64,000 nt of DNA from DATJLY01 sp035532935 (GCA_035532935.1 DATKQE010000107.1:36694-100693); one strand, 5' to 3'; numbered from the stretch's first letter, positions 16,730-26,367 are shown. Notes: generated by a model not told the origin, from the letters alone. Made by a program: numbers and translations.

Positions 16730-18747
16730 CAGCGGCGGCGGAGCGCCGCTGCGAGCGCGGCCGCGTCGGTCACGGGAGCTGAGCATACCTGTCCCGTGCA
16801 GATATAGACCGTGGCGTTGCCGCCGATCGCGCCCTTGCCCGAAGCCGGGTGCGCGGGCGGCAGTGCCGCGCCGTCATCGATCACGCTCAAGACCTTTGTC
16901 GGCAGCGGCGCATCGGCGATGACGCGCAACAGCGCCGCGGTATCGGCCGCCCCGCGCCGGCCGATGACGACGATCTGAAGCGCGCGCTCGAGCAGCTCGG
17001 CCGCGTTGAGCAGCGTCGCCAAGCCGAAAACGTTGCGCTGCGCCTCGCCGGCGAAGGTTGCCAGCACCGCCGTGGCACGGTCGCGGTAATGCGCCTCGCC
17101 GGTGAGATGGTAAAGCCGCGCCAGCACCTCGGCGATGGCGCCGTTGCCCGAGGGATTGGGCGAATCATAGGCCTGCTTGGTGCGCACCAGCAGCGCCTCG
17201 GCGTCATCCGCGGTGAAGAAATAGCCGCCCGCCGCGTCGTCCCCATAATGCCGGTCCGCAACCGCGACCCAGCCGCGCGCCGCGGCGAGATAGGATGCGT
17301 CGCCGGTCGCCTCGTGGAGCGCGAGCGCAGCGCGACTCATGTTGGCATAGTCGTCGAGCACGGCACGATGGGCGCGCTTGCCGGCGCGCCAGGCATGGGC
17401 GAGGCGGCCGTCGCCCTCGCCCAACGCGTCGCGGATGAAGCGGAAGCCGCGCTCGGCCAGCGCGACCCAATCGGGCCGCGCGAATGCCGTCCCCGAAGCG
17501 GCCAAGGCCGCGATCATCAGCCCGTTCCAATCGGCCAGCACCTTGTCGTCGCGCCCCGGACGCACCCGCGGCGCGCGCGCTTCGAACAGCACGGCGCGGC
17601 AGCGCGTGAGCTCCGCTTCCGCCGCCGGCGTGCCGAGCGCGATGTGGTGCAGGCGGTTCAGGATCGTGTGCCCTTCCCAGTTGCCGTCCGGGCGCACGTC
17701 ATAGATTTCCTTGAACCGCGCCGCGCCGGTACCGAGGCGGCGATCGATCTCGGCCTCGGTCCAGACGTAGAACTTGCCTTCCTCGTGCTCGCTGTCGGCA
17801 TCGAGGCTCGAAGCGAAGCCGCCCTCGGGCAGCAACATCTCGCGCACCGCCCAGCCGATCGTCTCCTCGACCCGCGCCGCATAGAGCGGCGAGCGCGTCG
17901 CCTGCCATGCGCTGGTCAGCAGCTCGACCAGAAGCGCGTTGTCGTAGAGCATTTTCTCGAAATGCGGCACGAGCCAGTGCTGATCGACCGAATAGCGTGC
18001 GAAGCCGCCGCCGAGATGGTCGTAGATGCCGCCCTGGGAAATGCGGTCGAGCGTCACCAGCACCGCCTGGCGCAGCGCCGCATTGTCGAGCCGGAGCGCG
18101 CCGCGCCACAGCAGCGCGAACACCGGCACCTGCGGGAATTTGGGCGCGCTGCCGATGCCGCCCTCGATCGTATCGACTTCCTGCGCCAGGCGCAGCGCGG
18201 CGCGATCGACGAAGTCGATGTCGATCCCGGCGCCGCCCTCAGGCCGGCCGAGCCGCGCCAGGGATTGCTTGATCGCGGTGACGTTCTGGGCAATCTGGTC
18301 GCGCTTGTCGCGATAGGCGGCGCCGATCGCATTGAGCACGTCGGGAAAGCCCGGCCGGCCCCAGCGCGCGGTCGGCGGGAAATAGGTGCCGCCCCAGAAC
18401 GGCTCGCCCGCGGGGGTGAGGAACATGGTGAGCGGCCAGCCGCCCTGCTCGCCCATCGCCGCCAGCGCGTGCTGATAGATGGTGTCGAGATCGGGCCGTT
18501 CCTCGCGATCGACCTTGATGGTGACGAAGCCGTGGTTCATCAGCGCGGCGACCGCCGCGTCCTCGAAGCACTCATGCGCCATGACGTGGCACCAGTGGCA
18601 GGCGGCATAGCCGATCGACAACAGGATCGGCTTGTCCTGGGCCTGGGCGGCGGCGAGCGCGGCCGGACCCCAGGGCTGCCAGTGTACCGGGTTGTCCTTG
18701 TGCTGTAGCAGATAGGGGCTGGTCTCGCCGGCGAGCGCATTGGTCAT
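16729..18747 (-). CDS. DUF255 thioredoxin-domain protein (YyaL/SPATA20 family)
   Basis: 672-residue protein. The N-terminal DUF255 thioredoxin-like domain starts NALAGETSPYLLQHKDNPV and holds SIGYAACHWCHVMAHECFED with the CxxC-like ACHWCH. An alpha/alpha toroid related to N-acylglucosamine epimerases follows (GGIYDHLGGGFARYSVD, HFEKMLYDNALLVEL, DSPNPSGNGAIAEVLARL). The family is widespread with no settled function. The start at 18747 is the family start; open frame continues upstream without meaning. It overlaps ogt by 1 nt and follows the extradiol-like gene by 23 nt, so a leftward three-gene operon is likely. Confidence 0.92.
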   Translation of the reverse strand: MTNALAGETSPYLLQHKDNPVHWQPWGPAALAAAQAQDKPILLSIGYAACHWCHVMAHECFEDAAVAALMNHGFVTIKVDREERPDLDTIYQHALAAMGEQGGWPLTMFLTPAGEPFWGGTYFPPTARWGRPGFPDVLNAIGAAYRDKRDQIAQNVTAIKQSLARLGRPEGGAGIDIDFVDRAALRLAQEVDTIEGGIGSAPKFPQVPVFALLWRGALRLDNAALRQAVLVTLDRISQGGIYDHLGGGFARYSVDQHWLVPHFEKMLYDNALLVELLTSAWQATRSPLYAARVEETIGWAVREMLLPEGGFASSLDADSEHEEGKFYVWTEAEIDRRLGTGAARFKEIYDVRPDGNWEGHTILNRLHHIALGTPAAEAELTRCRAVLFEARAPRVRPGRDDKVLADWNGLMIAALAASGTAFARPDWVALAERGFRFIRDALGEGDGRLAHAWRAGKRAHRAVLDDYANMSRAALALHEATGDASYLAAARGWVAVADRHYGDDAAGGYFFTADDAEALLVRTKQAYDSPNPSGNGAIAEVLARLYHLTGEAHYRDRATAVLATFAGEAQRNVFGLATLLNAAELLERALQIVVIGRRGAADTAALLRVIADAPLPTKVLSVIDDGAALPPAHPASGKGAIGGNATVYICTGQVCSAPVTDAAALAAALRRR

Positions 18748-18770
18748 GGCGGCACCGGCGTCGCGCGCTG

Positions 18771-19679
18771 TCACTCGGGCTCGAAATTGTCGCCGAATTC
18801 CTCCGGCACCGGTGGTCCCCAGCGGTACAGCGCGTCCTCGGCGCCGTGCTGCTCGGCCCGCCAGGAGCCATCGCCCGGGATCTGGTCGATGTCGCAGAAA
18901 TATTCGGCGAGGCTCATCCACGGATCGCGCAAGTAATGAAAGAAATTCGAGCCCAGCACGTGGCGGCCGAAGCCCCAGCCATTGCGATAGCCGGCGCCGA
19001 GCACGGTCTGGGCGCCGAGGCCGATCTCGTCGGGCGAATCGACCTCGAAACTGGCGTGATGGAAGCCCGGCCGGGCATTGTGCAGAAGCGCGACGACGTG
19101 ATGGTCGCCGCCCGCCGGCAGATGCATGAAGGCGATGAGGCCGGGAACGGTGTCGGTGACGTGCAGGCCCAGCACCGCGGTATAGAACGCGATCATGCGC
19201 TCGAGATCGGGGGTATGGAGCAGGACGTGGCCAAGCCGCGTCGGCCGCACCTGATGGCGCGGCGGACAGCCGCGGCCGGCGCGGTCGTAATGGCCGGGCG
19301 AATTGATGACGAAGCGCGCCGCCCCGCGCCACGGCTGCGCCGCGGCGTCGCGGACATTGACCGGATGGCCGTCGGGGTCCTTGAGCCACAGCCCACCGCC
19401 GAAGGCGTTATGCGGCGCGTCGATCTCGGCGATCGCGTGCGCCTGCATCCGCGCGCGGATGGCGGCAAGGCCGGCCGCGTCGCTGCCGAAGCGGAGATGG
19501 TTGAGGCGTTTCTTCGGCCCCTCGACCAGCAGCACCTGGTCCTGGTCGCGGCCGTCGCAGCGAAAGGCGAGGGCATTGTCGTGCGCCGCGGCGGCGAGGC
19601 CGAAGGTCGAATAGAATTTCCGCCCGGCCTCGATGTCGGGCACGGTGAGCGCGTAGCTCAAGAGCGACTGCACCGCCAT
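18771..19679 (-). CDS. VOC-superfamily extradiol-dioxygenase-like protein
   Basis: 302-residue protein with two vicinal-oxygen-chelate modules, as in type I extradiol ring-cleaving dioxygenases. The C-terminal module keeps the 2-His-1-carboxylate set: His in TRLGHVLLHTPD, His in GFHHASFEVDS, and Glu in SLAEYFCD. It is therefore likely an Fe(II) or Mn(II) ring-cleavage enzyme for a catechol-like substrate, not identified here. ATG at 19679 is preferred because GGAGG sits 7 nt upstream; an ATG four codons earlier would bury that site. First gene of a leftward operon with the DUF255 gene and ogt. Confidence 0.85.
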   Translation of the reverse strand: MAVQSLLSYALTVPDIEAGRKFYSTFGLAAAAHDNALAFRCDGRDQDQVLLVEGPKKRLNHLRFGSDAAGLAAIRARMQAHAIAEIDAPHNAFGGGLWLKDPDGHPVNVRDAAAQPWRGAARFVINSPGHYDRAGRGCPPRHQVRPTRLGHVLLHTPDLERMIAFYTAVLGLHVTDTVPGLIAFMHLPAGGDHHVVALLHNARPGFHHASFEVDSPDEIGLGAQTVLGAGYRNGWGFGRHVLGSNFFHYLRDPWMSLAEYFCDIDQIPGDGSWRAEQHGAEDALYRWGPPVPEEFGDNFEPE

Positions 19680-19754
19680 GGCATCCTCCATCGATCCGCG
19701 TCGTCGCGATCGGAGAATGCTACGTCAGGGTCGGTGGTGAGGGAAGAGGCGGGC

Positions 19755-19789
19755 AAAAAAAGGGCGGCATGTCGCAGGGCACGCCGCCC
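19755..19789 (-). terminator. Rho-independent terminator after the 65-aa gene
   Basis: Read leftward, a perfect 7-bp stem GGGCGGC/GCCGCCC with a 14-nt loop is followed at once by seven T residues (19761 down to 19755). It lies 25 nt past the stop of the small gene at 19814-20011. Confidence 0.85.
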
Positions 19790-19813
19790 ACAGGGAGTCC
19801 GGTGCAAGGGGGG

Positions 19814-20011
19814 TCAGCAGCCGGACTCGACGAGGAACAGGAAGGGGTTGAGGCGGAGATCGCACAACTGCGCGCCGATCGCCCGGTCGGTCGCCTGCAG
19901 GAACTTGTGCTTGAGGTAGCGAATAGCGGCGGTGATCGGGCCGAGCGCGGCGGGACGCGCGCCGAAACCGTGCGGGCGGCCGGGGCGGAAATGGGTCGAA
20001 GGAATTCGCAT
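19814..20011 (-). CDS. Small hypothetical protein, 65 aa
   Basis: Short gene of unknown function. Support for it being real: an AAGGAG ribosome-binding site 7 nt before the ATG, a strong terminator 25 nt after the stop, and its own intergenic slot divergent from mnmE. The product is basic with RYLKHKFLQATDRAIGAQL as a likely amphipathic helix; it has no signal peptide or clear membrane span and ends FLFLVESGC. I do not recognise a family. A structured small RNA is an alternative. Confidence 0.6.
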   Translation of the reverse strand: MRIPSTHFRPGRPHGFGARPAALGPITAAIRYLKHKFLQATDRAIGAQLCDLRLNPFLFLVESGC

Positions 20012-20087
20012 CTGTCGCTCCTTCGCAGAGGAACCGCGGATCGCGGTGTCGTTGGATTGATAAGAGCATGGCCGCGCCCGGGCACGC

Positions 20088-20103
20088 TGTGAGGCACCTC
20101 ACA
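20088..20103. promoter_or_regulatory. Near-perfect operator-like palindrome TGTGAGG-CA-CCTCACA
   Basis: Seven-base arms pair perfectly around a 2-bp spacer. The site lies in the divergent gap between the 65-aa gene (start 20011) and mnmE (start 20186), about 80-90 bp from each. Position and symmetry suggest a dimeric regulator site; the regulator is unknown. Confidence 0.5.
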
Positions 20104-20185
20104 GGGAAGGCAAAAATTTGCTGTAAAGTTGAAATGAGTTGTGGCGGCGCTGCATGCGGGCGGCGCGGGCGTTAGAGTGGCGCGC

Positions 20186-21502
<1,317 letters not shown>

Positions 21503-21731
21503 CGAATGAAACAGGAACGAGAGGTCGGGCGCGGGCAGCATCTAGTGGTCGTTCGCGGAACGTCCCGCGCGCGACTCGGGGTGGCGGCCCATATTTAGTG
21601 TTACTTGGTCGTGGCAAGAAATATCTTAGTATTACTTGAAAATTTCTCAGAGCCGATCCACAAAGTCGTTGAGTCGGAGGAATCGTTCGTGATTTCTTGT
21701 CTGGCACCCGTATCTTCGCCGAGGGTGCCTG

Positions 21732-22115
21732 ATCTGGAAGCCTGAACACCGCCGTGCCGCCGACCGCCACAGCCTGTGCTATCCGAGTGATTCGAGCGAC
21801 AGCGAGTGGGCGTTGATCGAACTGGCGATTCCGCCGGCCAAACGCGGCGGACGGTGGCGCGAGGTGAACGTCCGCGAGGTTCTGAACGCCATCTTCTACG
21901 TGCGTGCCACGGGTCGCCAATGGCAAGCACTGCCGAAGGACCTGCCGCCGAAAAGCACGGCGCATTCCTACTTCATGCTGCGGGAGTGGGACGGCACGCT
22001 GGAGCGCATCCACCATGCGCTCTATGCCGCGACGCGCGAGCACGAGGGGCGCGAGGCGAGCCCGACGCTCGCAGTCATCGAAAGCCAGAGTGCCAAGGCC
22101 GCTCAAACGGGGGCT
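21732..22115 (+). pseudogene. IS5-family transposase, N-terminal fragment
   Basis: About 125 codons of the transposase N-terminal region remain. Recognisable pieces are HRRAADRHSLCYPSDSS, PPAKRGGRWREVNVREVLNA, GRQWQALPKDLPPKSTAHSY and SPTLAVIESQSAKAAQ (first DDE region, D replaced by E). The frame then runs into unrelated sequence near 22115, so the catalytic core is missing. No clear start codon or inverted repeat was found on the left. The matching C-terminal part lies at about 24.24-24.40 kb in the same orientation. Confidence 0.8.
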
Positions 22116-22228
22116 CCGCTCGGCGCTCGACCCAGCCAAATTGTTTCGCCTGAAGCTAAACTTCCCGGATCGGTTCTCAGGTTGCGTTGGGGTCGTGCCA
22201 CCGGCGGATTTCGGGAGCGGCCCAGCAC

Positions 22229-22615
22229 TCACCGCATAGCACTGTCGAACCAGAGATAGCTGTCCATACGGTCGCCGTCGAAGAAGACGAAGAGATATTC
22301 GAGTCGTTCGTCCATATTGCCCGAGCCGGTGCTGACGGTGCTGCGCTCAGCGAAATACGTCCAGGTCAGGTGCGGCCGGTCATGAAACGGCATCATGGCG
22401 CTACCTTTAGCGAAGGGCTCGCCAAGCGCGGCGCGGACATCGGCCTGGGTTGCGCTTCCGAGCTTGAGCGTGCTGCTGACGATTGTCGGATCGAAATCGA
22501 CGCCGGAGCGCGTGTTGACTGTGCAGCCCGCGATCAGACCCAGCATCAGCGCTCCCATGGCGAGCTTGGCAAACATGTTCCACAGATCGTGCGGCATGAT
22601 AGTTCGTCCCGTCAT
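22229..22615 (-). CDS. Small lipoprotein, SmpA/OmlA-like (paralogue C)
   Basis: 128-residue predicted lipoprotein; the lipobox is LIAGC (near residue 25). The mature part has the fold signature seen in the two upstream genes: LKLGSATQADVRAALGEP, then YLFVFFDGDRMDSYLWFDS. Such G-x-S/T-x-x-D-x-x-x-x-LG-x-P blocks occur in BamE/SmpA/OmlA-like proteins. The ATG at 22615 overlaps the preceding stop by 4 nt (ATGA). Last gene of a four-lipoprotein operon. Function unknown; outer-membrane localisation is inferred. Confidence 0.82.
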   Translation of the reverse strand: MTGRTIMPHDLWNMFAKLAMGALMLGLIAGCTVNTRSGVDFDPTIVSSTLKLGSATQADVRAALGEPFAKGSAMMPFHDRPHLTWTYFAERSTVSTGSGNMDERLEYLFVFFDGDRMDSYLWFDSAMR

Positions 22616-23004
22616 TGGTTCACGCCGATGACCTGGCCGGAGCGGAACCACATATAGCCCTGATAAATCCCGCTTTGCTTATCGACGAAAACGAGGAGCG
22701 TTCGTGTGCGGACCTGTTGGGCGTCCGTCTCGACATATTGATAGACCAGAATGTCCTGCACGTCTGGACGGGGCGCGGTAAGTGCGGCACTCCCGTGGCC
22801 TTGCGGCGCGCCGAGAGCGGCCGTCGTATCCGCCCGCGTCGAGACACCCGGCTTCAATGAAGCGAGCCGTTCTACAGGTGGCGGGCTGCCCGCGCGAAAC
22901 GATGTCGCGCATCCGCCCAGCAACATGACGCATACGCAGAACGTCGCGGCGAGCCTAGAACTTCGTCTCCAACGCCCCGGCGCCGCTGGTCCAGAGATAG
23001 CCAT
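22612..23004 (-). CDS. Small lipoprotein, SmpA/OmlA-like (paralogue B)
   Basis: 130-residue predicted lipoprotein with an arginine-rich n-region, hydrophobic core and LLGGC lipobox near residue 32. The mature domain has LKPGVSTRADTTAALGAPQG, then TLLVFVDKQSGIYQGYMWF, matching its two neighbours. The start ATG lies inside the 3' end of the upstream gene (50-nt overlap); no closer start would keep the signal peptide. Function unknown. Confidence 0.82.
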   Translation of the reverse strand: MAISGPAAPGRWRRSSRLAATFCVCVMLLGGCATSFRAGSPPPVERLASLKPGVSTRADTTAALGAPQGHGSAALTAPRPDVQDILVYQYVETDAQQVRTRTLLVFVDKQSGIYQGYMWFRSGQVIGVNQ

Positions 23005-23341
23005 CGTAGAGGTTCCCCTTGAAGAATACGAAAATCATCTGCATGCGTAGTGTCGACCCGCTCATCGCCATATCCTCGTAGTACCAGATCTCGCGTGGGC
23101 TCGGATCGAGCGCGGGCAATAGCCATGATCCGGGGCCATTAGGCACGCCAAGAAGGGACAGAACATCGGTCTTGGTCGAGACGCCACGCTTGAGCTTGGT
23201 TTCGATCTGCCCCGTGCTGCGAAAGGCACCCGTGCTCACGGGCGGCGTGCAGCTGGCAATGCTGAACGCGCCCAGCATCAATGCCGCTACCGCCGCGCCG
23301 CGCCAGCGTTGCTGCGCGCGTCTTGACCGATCCGCCATCAT
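22955..23341 (-). CDS. Small lipoprotein, SmpA/OmlA-like (paralogue A)
   Basis: 128-residue predicted lipoprotein with lipobox IASC near residue 31. It carries LKRGVSTKTDVLSLLGVP, the tryptophan/tyrosine-rich REIWYYEDMAM, and MIFVFFKGNLYDGYLWTS. This is the clearest of three tandem copies. Two adjacent ATG codons (23341 and 23338) overlap the stop of the upstream DUF4410-like gene, so translation is coupled. Function unknown, envelope location inferred. Confidence 0.83.
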   Translation of the reverse strand: MMADRSRRAQQRWRGAAVAALMLGAFSIASCTPPVSTGAFRSTGQIETKLKRGVSTKTDVLSLLGVPNGPGSWLLPALDPSPREIWYYEDMAMSGSTLRMQMIFVFFKGNLYDGYLWTSGAGALETKF

Positions 23342-23970
23342 CCAGCGTCCTCGCTCGTCCGGCCTCTATGTTCGAATGGGCGCAGCGTGGGCGCGGCGCT
23401 TACTTCGCCGTGGGCCCACGCGTCCAGTTTCTTCACTACCTCGTCGACGGCGCTCGACATGATGTAGCTGTAGGCGCCAATCGTATAAAAGCCGCCGCTG
23501 CGTACGCGTGCCTCGCCGACTATGATGGTTTGGGTCTCGCCCGTTTTGGCGTCTGTCACAATGGCGGAGATCTTGCCTACGGTCTGTCCCCGCCCCGGCA
23601 GGAGCCAACGCGTGAAGGCGCTGCCTTCTTGGTAGTCGGTGACCTCGCAGGTAAGGCGGTAGCGGCCATCGGCAGCGACGACGAAATCCTTGATTTTGCT
23701 AAGCGCGGTGCGGAATGCCTCGGTCGCCTCTTTCGCCAGATCGCGATCCTTGGTGCCGGTGCGGTCGGTGCAGGGGTCGAGTATCAGCGTCATCGGGCCG
23801 GACAGTACCGGACGCGCCGAAACGTCGACGCTGCTGCTCGTCTGGCACGCTGCAAGCGTAAGAAGCGCCGGCGAAAGACAGACGAGACAAGCTAGAAGAG
23901 AACGCCACCTCGATCGACAGCATCGCTCCTCCGGCGCACCGCTTTTCGGTTTCTCCCATATCTTCGGCAT
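23338..23970 (-). CDS. DUF4410-like lipoprotein
   Basis: 210-residue predicted lipoprotein with lipobox LAAC near residue 42. The mature region has MTLILDPCTDRTGTKDRDLA, YRLTCEVTDYQEGSAFTRWL and GSAFTRWLLPGRGQTVGKI. The last matches the DUF4410 family pattern of a strand-rich domain near SxxxR-x-x-x-G-x-G-x-x. It is the first gene of the leftward four-gene lipoprotein operon. The predicted promoter with an FNR/FixK-like box lies about 85-125 bp upstream. The role is unknown. Confidence 0.8.
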   Translation of the reverse strand: MPKIWEKPKSGAPEERCCRSRWRSLLACLVCLSPALLTLAACQTSSSVDVSARPVLSGPMTLILDPCTDRTGTKDRDLAKEATEAFRTALSKIKDFVVAADGRYRLTCEVTDYQEGSAFTRWLLPGRGQTVGKISAIVTDAKTGETQTIIVGEARVRSGGFYTIGAYSYIMSSAVDEVVKKLDAWAHGEVSAAPTLRPFEHRGRTSEDAG

Positions 23971-24054
23971 AGTGAGGCTCCAAAGAAGCGCGCAGTGCCG
24001 GCAATGCCGCGCCGACGATGCAGGTCCTGGCGAAAACTCATGTGTCAGCCCAAC

Positions 24055-24093
24055 ATTATCTCGCCGTTAACAACTCGTATTGATGTGGATCAA
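24055..24093 (-). promoter_or_regulatory. FNR/FixK-type box with -10 element upstream of the lipoprotein operon
   Basis: A perfect TTGAT-N4-ATCAA palindrome lies at 24080-24093, and a leftward -10-like GATAAT at 24060-24055. The palindrome centre is about 38 bp upstream of the predicted start of transcription, 3 bp short of the classical -41.5 class II position. The element sits 85-125 bp upstream of the first lipoprotein gene. CRP/FNR-family control by oxygen or redox signals is inferred, not shown. Confidence 0.6.
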
Positions 24094-24243
24094 ACCTCAT
24101 ATCGCGGCGACGCCGCCATCATTGTCCGTTCAGCGTCTTGGTCGCGTAAAGTCGCTGCGTTGAGGACAAGGGACTGATGTATCGGAGGGCTTGGGGGCGC
24201 GAGGTGTCATCGCGTCAGGCTAATGGCACCGAGACGGTTCTCG

Positions 24244-24404
24244 GAGCCGGCTGATGCCGGCTATCAAGGGCCGCGCGTTGCACGCGACGCGGCCAGCACC
24301 GGTTGGTGGGTTGTCGAATTCGTCAACCGCACCGAACCACACAAGTTGTCGTCTTGCCCAAGCGCTGGATCGTGGAACGCATGCTCGCCTGGATCGGCCC
24401 TTAA
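24244..24404 (+). pseudogene. IS5-family transposase, C-terminal fragment (frameshifted)
   Basis: The fragment reads ADAGYQGPRVARDAASTG and VVEFVNRTEPHK in one frame, then VVLPKRWIVERMLAWIG in the next, ending at a TAA. These are the last DDE-domain blocks of an IS5-type transposase, including the catalytic Glu in WIVER. Loss of one T after CACAAG at about 24345 explains the frame change. It has the same orientation as the N-terminal fragment at 21.7 kb. Confidence 0.78.
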
Positions 24405-24422
24405 TTTTTTGCTCGCATACGC

Positions 24423-24438
24423 TGTTTCACGTGAAACG
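24423..24438. promoter_or_regulatory. parS centromere site 1
   Basis: TGTTTCACGTGAAACG matches the ParB-binding consensus TGTTTCACGTGAAACA at 15 of 16 positions. It lies 67 bp before the mnmG start and about 3.4 kb from parB in the same cluster. Confidence 0.92.
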
Positions 24439-24504
24439 CCGGATCGTCCGTCAGACAACGGCCTTGTCTTTCCTTCCCAGCCGGTGACGCGCTAGAGTGC
24501 CTTC

Positions 24505-26367
24505 ATGCGCTACGACGTCATCGTGATCGGCGGCGGGCATGCCGGGTGCGAGGCCGCGGCTTCCGCCGCCCGGCTCGGTGCGCGGACGCTCCTCCTGACG
24601 CATGACCGGGCCACCATTGGCGCGATGTCGTGCAATCCAGCCATCGGCGGCCTTGCCAAGGGCCATCTCGTGCGCGAGATCGATGCGCTCGATGGGGTGA
24701 TGGCGCGCGCGATCGACCGGGCCGGCATTCAATTTCGCATTCTGAACCGGAGCAAGGGGCCGGCGGTCCGCGGGCCGCGGGCGCAGGCGGACCGCAAGCT
24801 CTACCGCGCCGCGATGCAGGCTCTGCTGGCGGAAACGCCTGGTCTGGACATCCGCGCGGGGTCGGTCGAGGATATCGAACTCGATGCGGCGGGCCGGGTC
24901 ACGGCGGCGCTCACCGCAACGGGCGAGCGCATTCCGGCCGGTGCGGTGGTCCTGACGACGGGGACGTTCCTGCGCGGCCTCATCCATATCGGCGAGGAAA
25001 AGCATCCGGCGGGCCGGGTCGGCGAGGCGCCGGCGCTGGGGCTCGCGGCGACGCTCGACCGGCTGGGCTTCCCGCTCGGCCGGCTCAAGACCGGGACGCC
25101 GCCGCGGCTCGACGGACGGACGATCGACTGGCGCGGCCTCGAGGTGCAGGCGGGCGACGATCCGCCGCCGCCGTTCTCGTTTCTCACGCGGACGATCGCG
25201 ACGGCGCAGGTGGCGTGCCATCTCACCACGACGACCGAGGCGGGCCACGCGCTCATTCGCGCCAATCTCCACCGCGCACCGATCTATTCCGGCCAGATCG
25301 AGGGCACCGGGCCGCGCTACTGCCCGTCAATCGAGGACAAGGTCGTGCGTTTCGCCGACCGCCCGCGGCACCAGATCTTCCTCGAGCCCGAGGGCCTGGA
25401 CGACGACACGGTCTATCCCAACGGCATCTCGACCTCGCTGCCGCGCGACGTGCAAGAGGCATTGGTCGCCACGATTCCGGGCCTCGAGCGCGCGCGGATC
25501 ATCCGGCCGGGCTATGCGATCGAGTACGATTTCGTCGATCCGCGCGAGTTGCGGCCGACGCTCGAGACGCGGCGCTGTTCCGGCCTGTTCCTGGCGGGCC
25601 AGATCAATGGCACCACCGGCTACGAGGAAGCCGCCGCCCAGGGTCTCGTCGCCGGCCTCAATGCGGCGCGGGCGGCCGGCGGGGGCGGGGCGTTCGTGCT
25701 CGACCGGGCGAGCTCCTATATCGGCGTGCTGATCGACGATCTGGTGACGCGGGGCACGAACGAGCCGTATCGTATGTTCACGTCGCGCGCCGAATACCGG
25801 CTGGTGCTGCGCGCTGATAATGCGGATCAGCGGCTGACGCCGCTCGGCCGGGCACTCGGCTGCGTCGGAGCGGAGCGGGCGCTGGCGTTCGCCGCCAAGG
25901 AACGCGATCTCGCCGCCGCGCGCGGCCAGGTGCAGGCGCTGAAGCTGTCGCCGTCGGCGTTGCGGGCGCACGGCATCGCGGTGAATGCCGATGGGATCGA
26001 CCGGTCGGCGGGCGATCTCCTGGCCTATCCCGGGATCGATCTCGTTCGGCTGGCAGCGATTTGGCCCGAACTCGGCGGCATCGCGCCCGATATCGCCGAG
26101 CAGCTCGAGATCGACGGGAAATATCAGGGCTATCTCGAGCGCCAGGAGGCCGAAATCCGCTCCTTCCGCCGCGACGAGGCACTGCTGCTGCCGGAAGACC
26201 TCGATTACGGCGCGGTCGGGAGCCTCTCGACCGAAATTCGCCTCAAGCTCAGCGCGGGGCGGCCGGGCACGTTGGGCGCGGCCGCCCGGATTTCCGGCGT
26301 GACTCCGGCGGCGCTGGTGGCGCTGCTACGCTATGTGCGGCGGCGGGAGGCGCCGGCGGTCCCGTGA
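24505..26367 (+). CDS. mnmG: tRNA uridine-5-carboxymethylaminomethyl modification enzyme MnmG (GidA)
   Basis: 620-residue FAD enzyme working with MnmE on tRNA wobble uridine. The N-terminal dinucleotide fold is DVIVIGGGHAGCEAAASAARLG. MSCNPAIGGLAKGHLVREIDALDG and the FAD-domain LTTGTFLRGLIHIGE follow. The substrate region has YCPSIEDKVVRF, and the C-terminal helical domain has the KYQGYLERQ motif. Its stop overlaps the rsmG start as TGATG. Length matches the family (about 620-630). Confidence 0.97.
   Translation: MRYDVIVIGGGHAGCEAAASAARLGARTLLLTHDRATIGAMSCNPAIGGLAKGHLVREIDALDGVMARAIDRAGIQFRILNRSKGPAVRGPRAQADRKLYRAAMQALLAETPGLDIRAGSVEDIELDAAGRVTAALTATGERIPAGAVVLTTGTFLRGLIHIGEEKHPAGRVGEAPALGLAATLDRLGFPLGRLKTGTPPRLDGRTIDWRGLEVQAGDDPPPPFSFLTRTIATAQVACHLTTTTEAGHALIRANLHRAPIYSGQIEGTGPRYCPSIEDKVVRFADRPRHQIFLEPEGLDDDTVYPNGISTSLPRDVQEALVATIPGLERARIIRPGYAIEYDFVDPRELRPTLETRRCSGLFLAGQINGTTGYEEAAAQGLVAGLNAARAAGGGGAFVLDRASSYIGVLIDDLVTRGTNEPYRMFTSRAEYRLVLRADNADQRLTPLGRALGCVGAERALAFAAKERDLAAARGQVQALKLSPSALRAHGIAVNADGIDRSAGDLLAYPGIDLVRLAAIWPELGGIAPDIAEQLEIDGKYQGYLERQEAEIRSFRRDEALLLPEDLDYGAVGSLSTEIRLKLSAGRPGTLGAAARISGVTPAALVALLRYVRRREAPAVP

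Noticed and set aside
18748..19389. N-terminal extension of the DUF255 protein to 886 residues
   Set aside because: The extra part overlaps the extradiol-like gene on the same strand in another frame, and the family start is at 18747.
24399..24416. T-rich run TTAATTTTTTG as a terminator
   Set aside because: No GC-rich stem precedes it; it follows the IS remnant stop.
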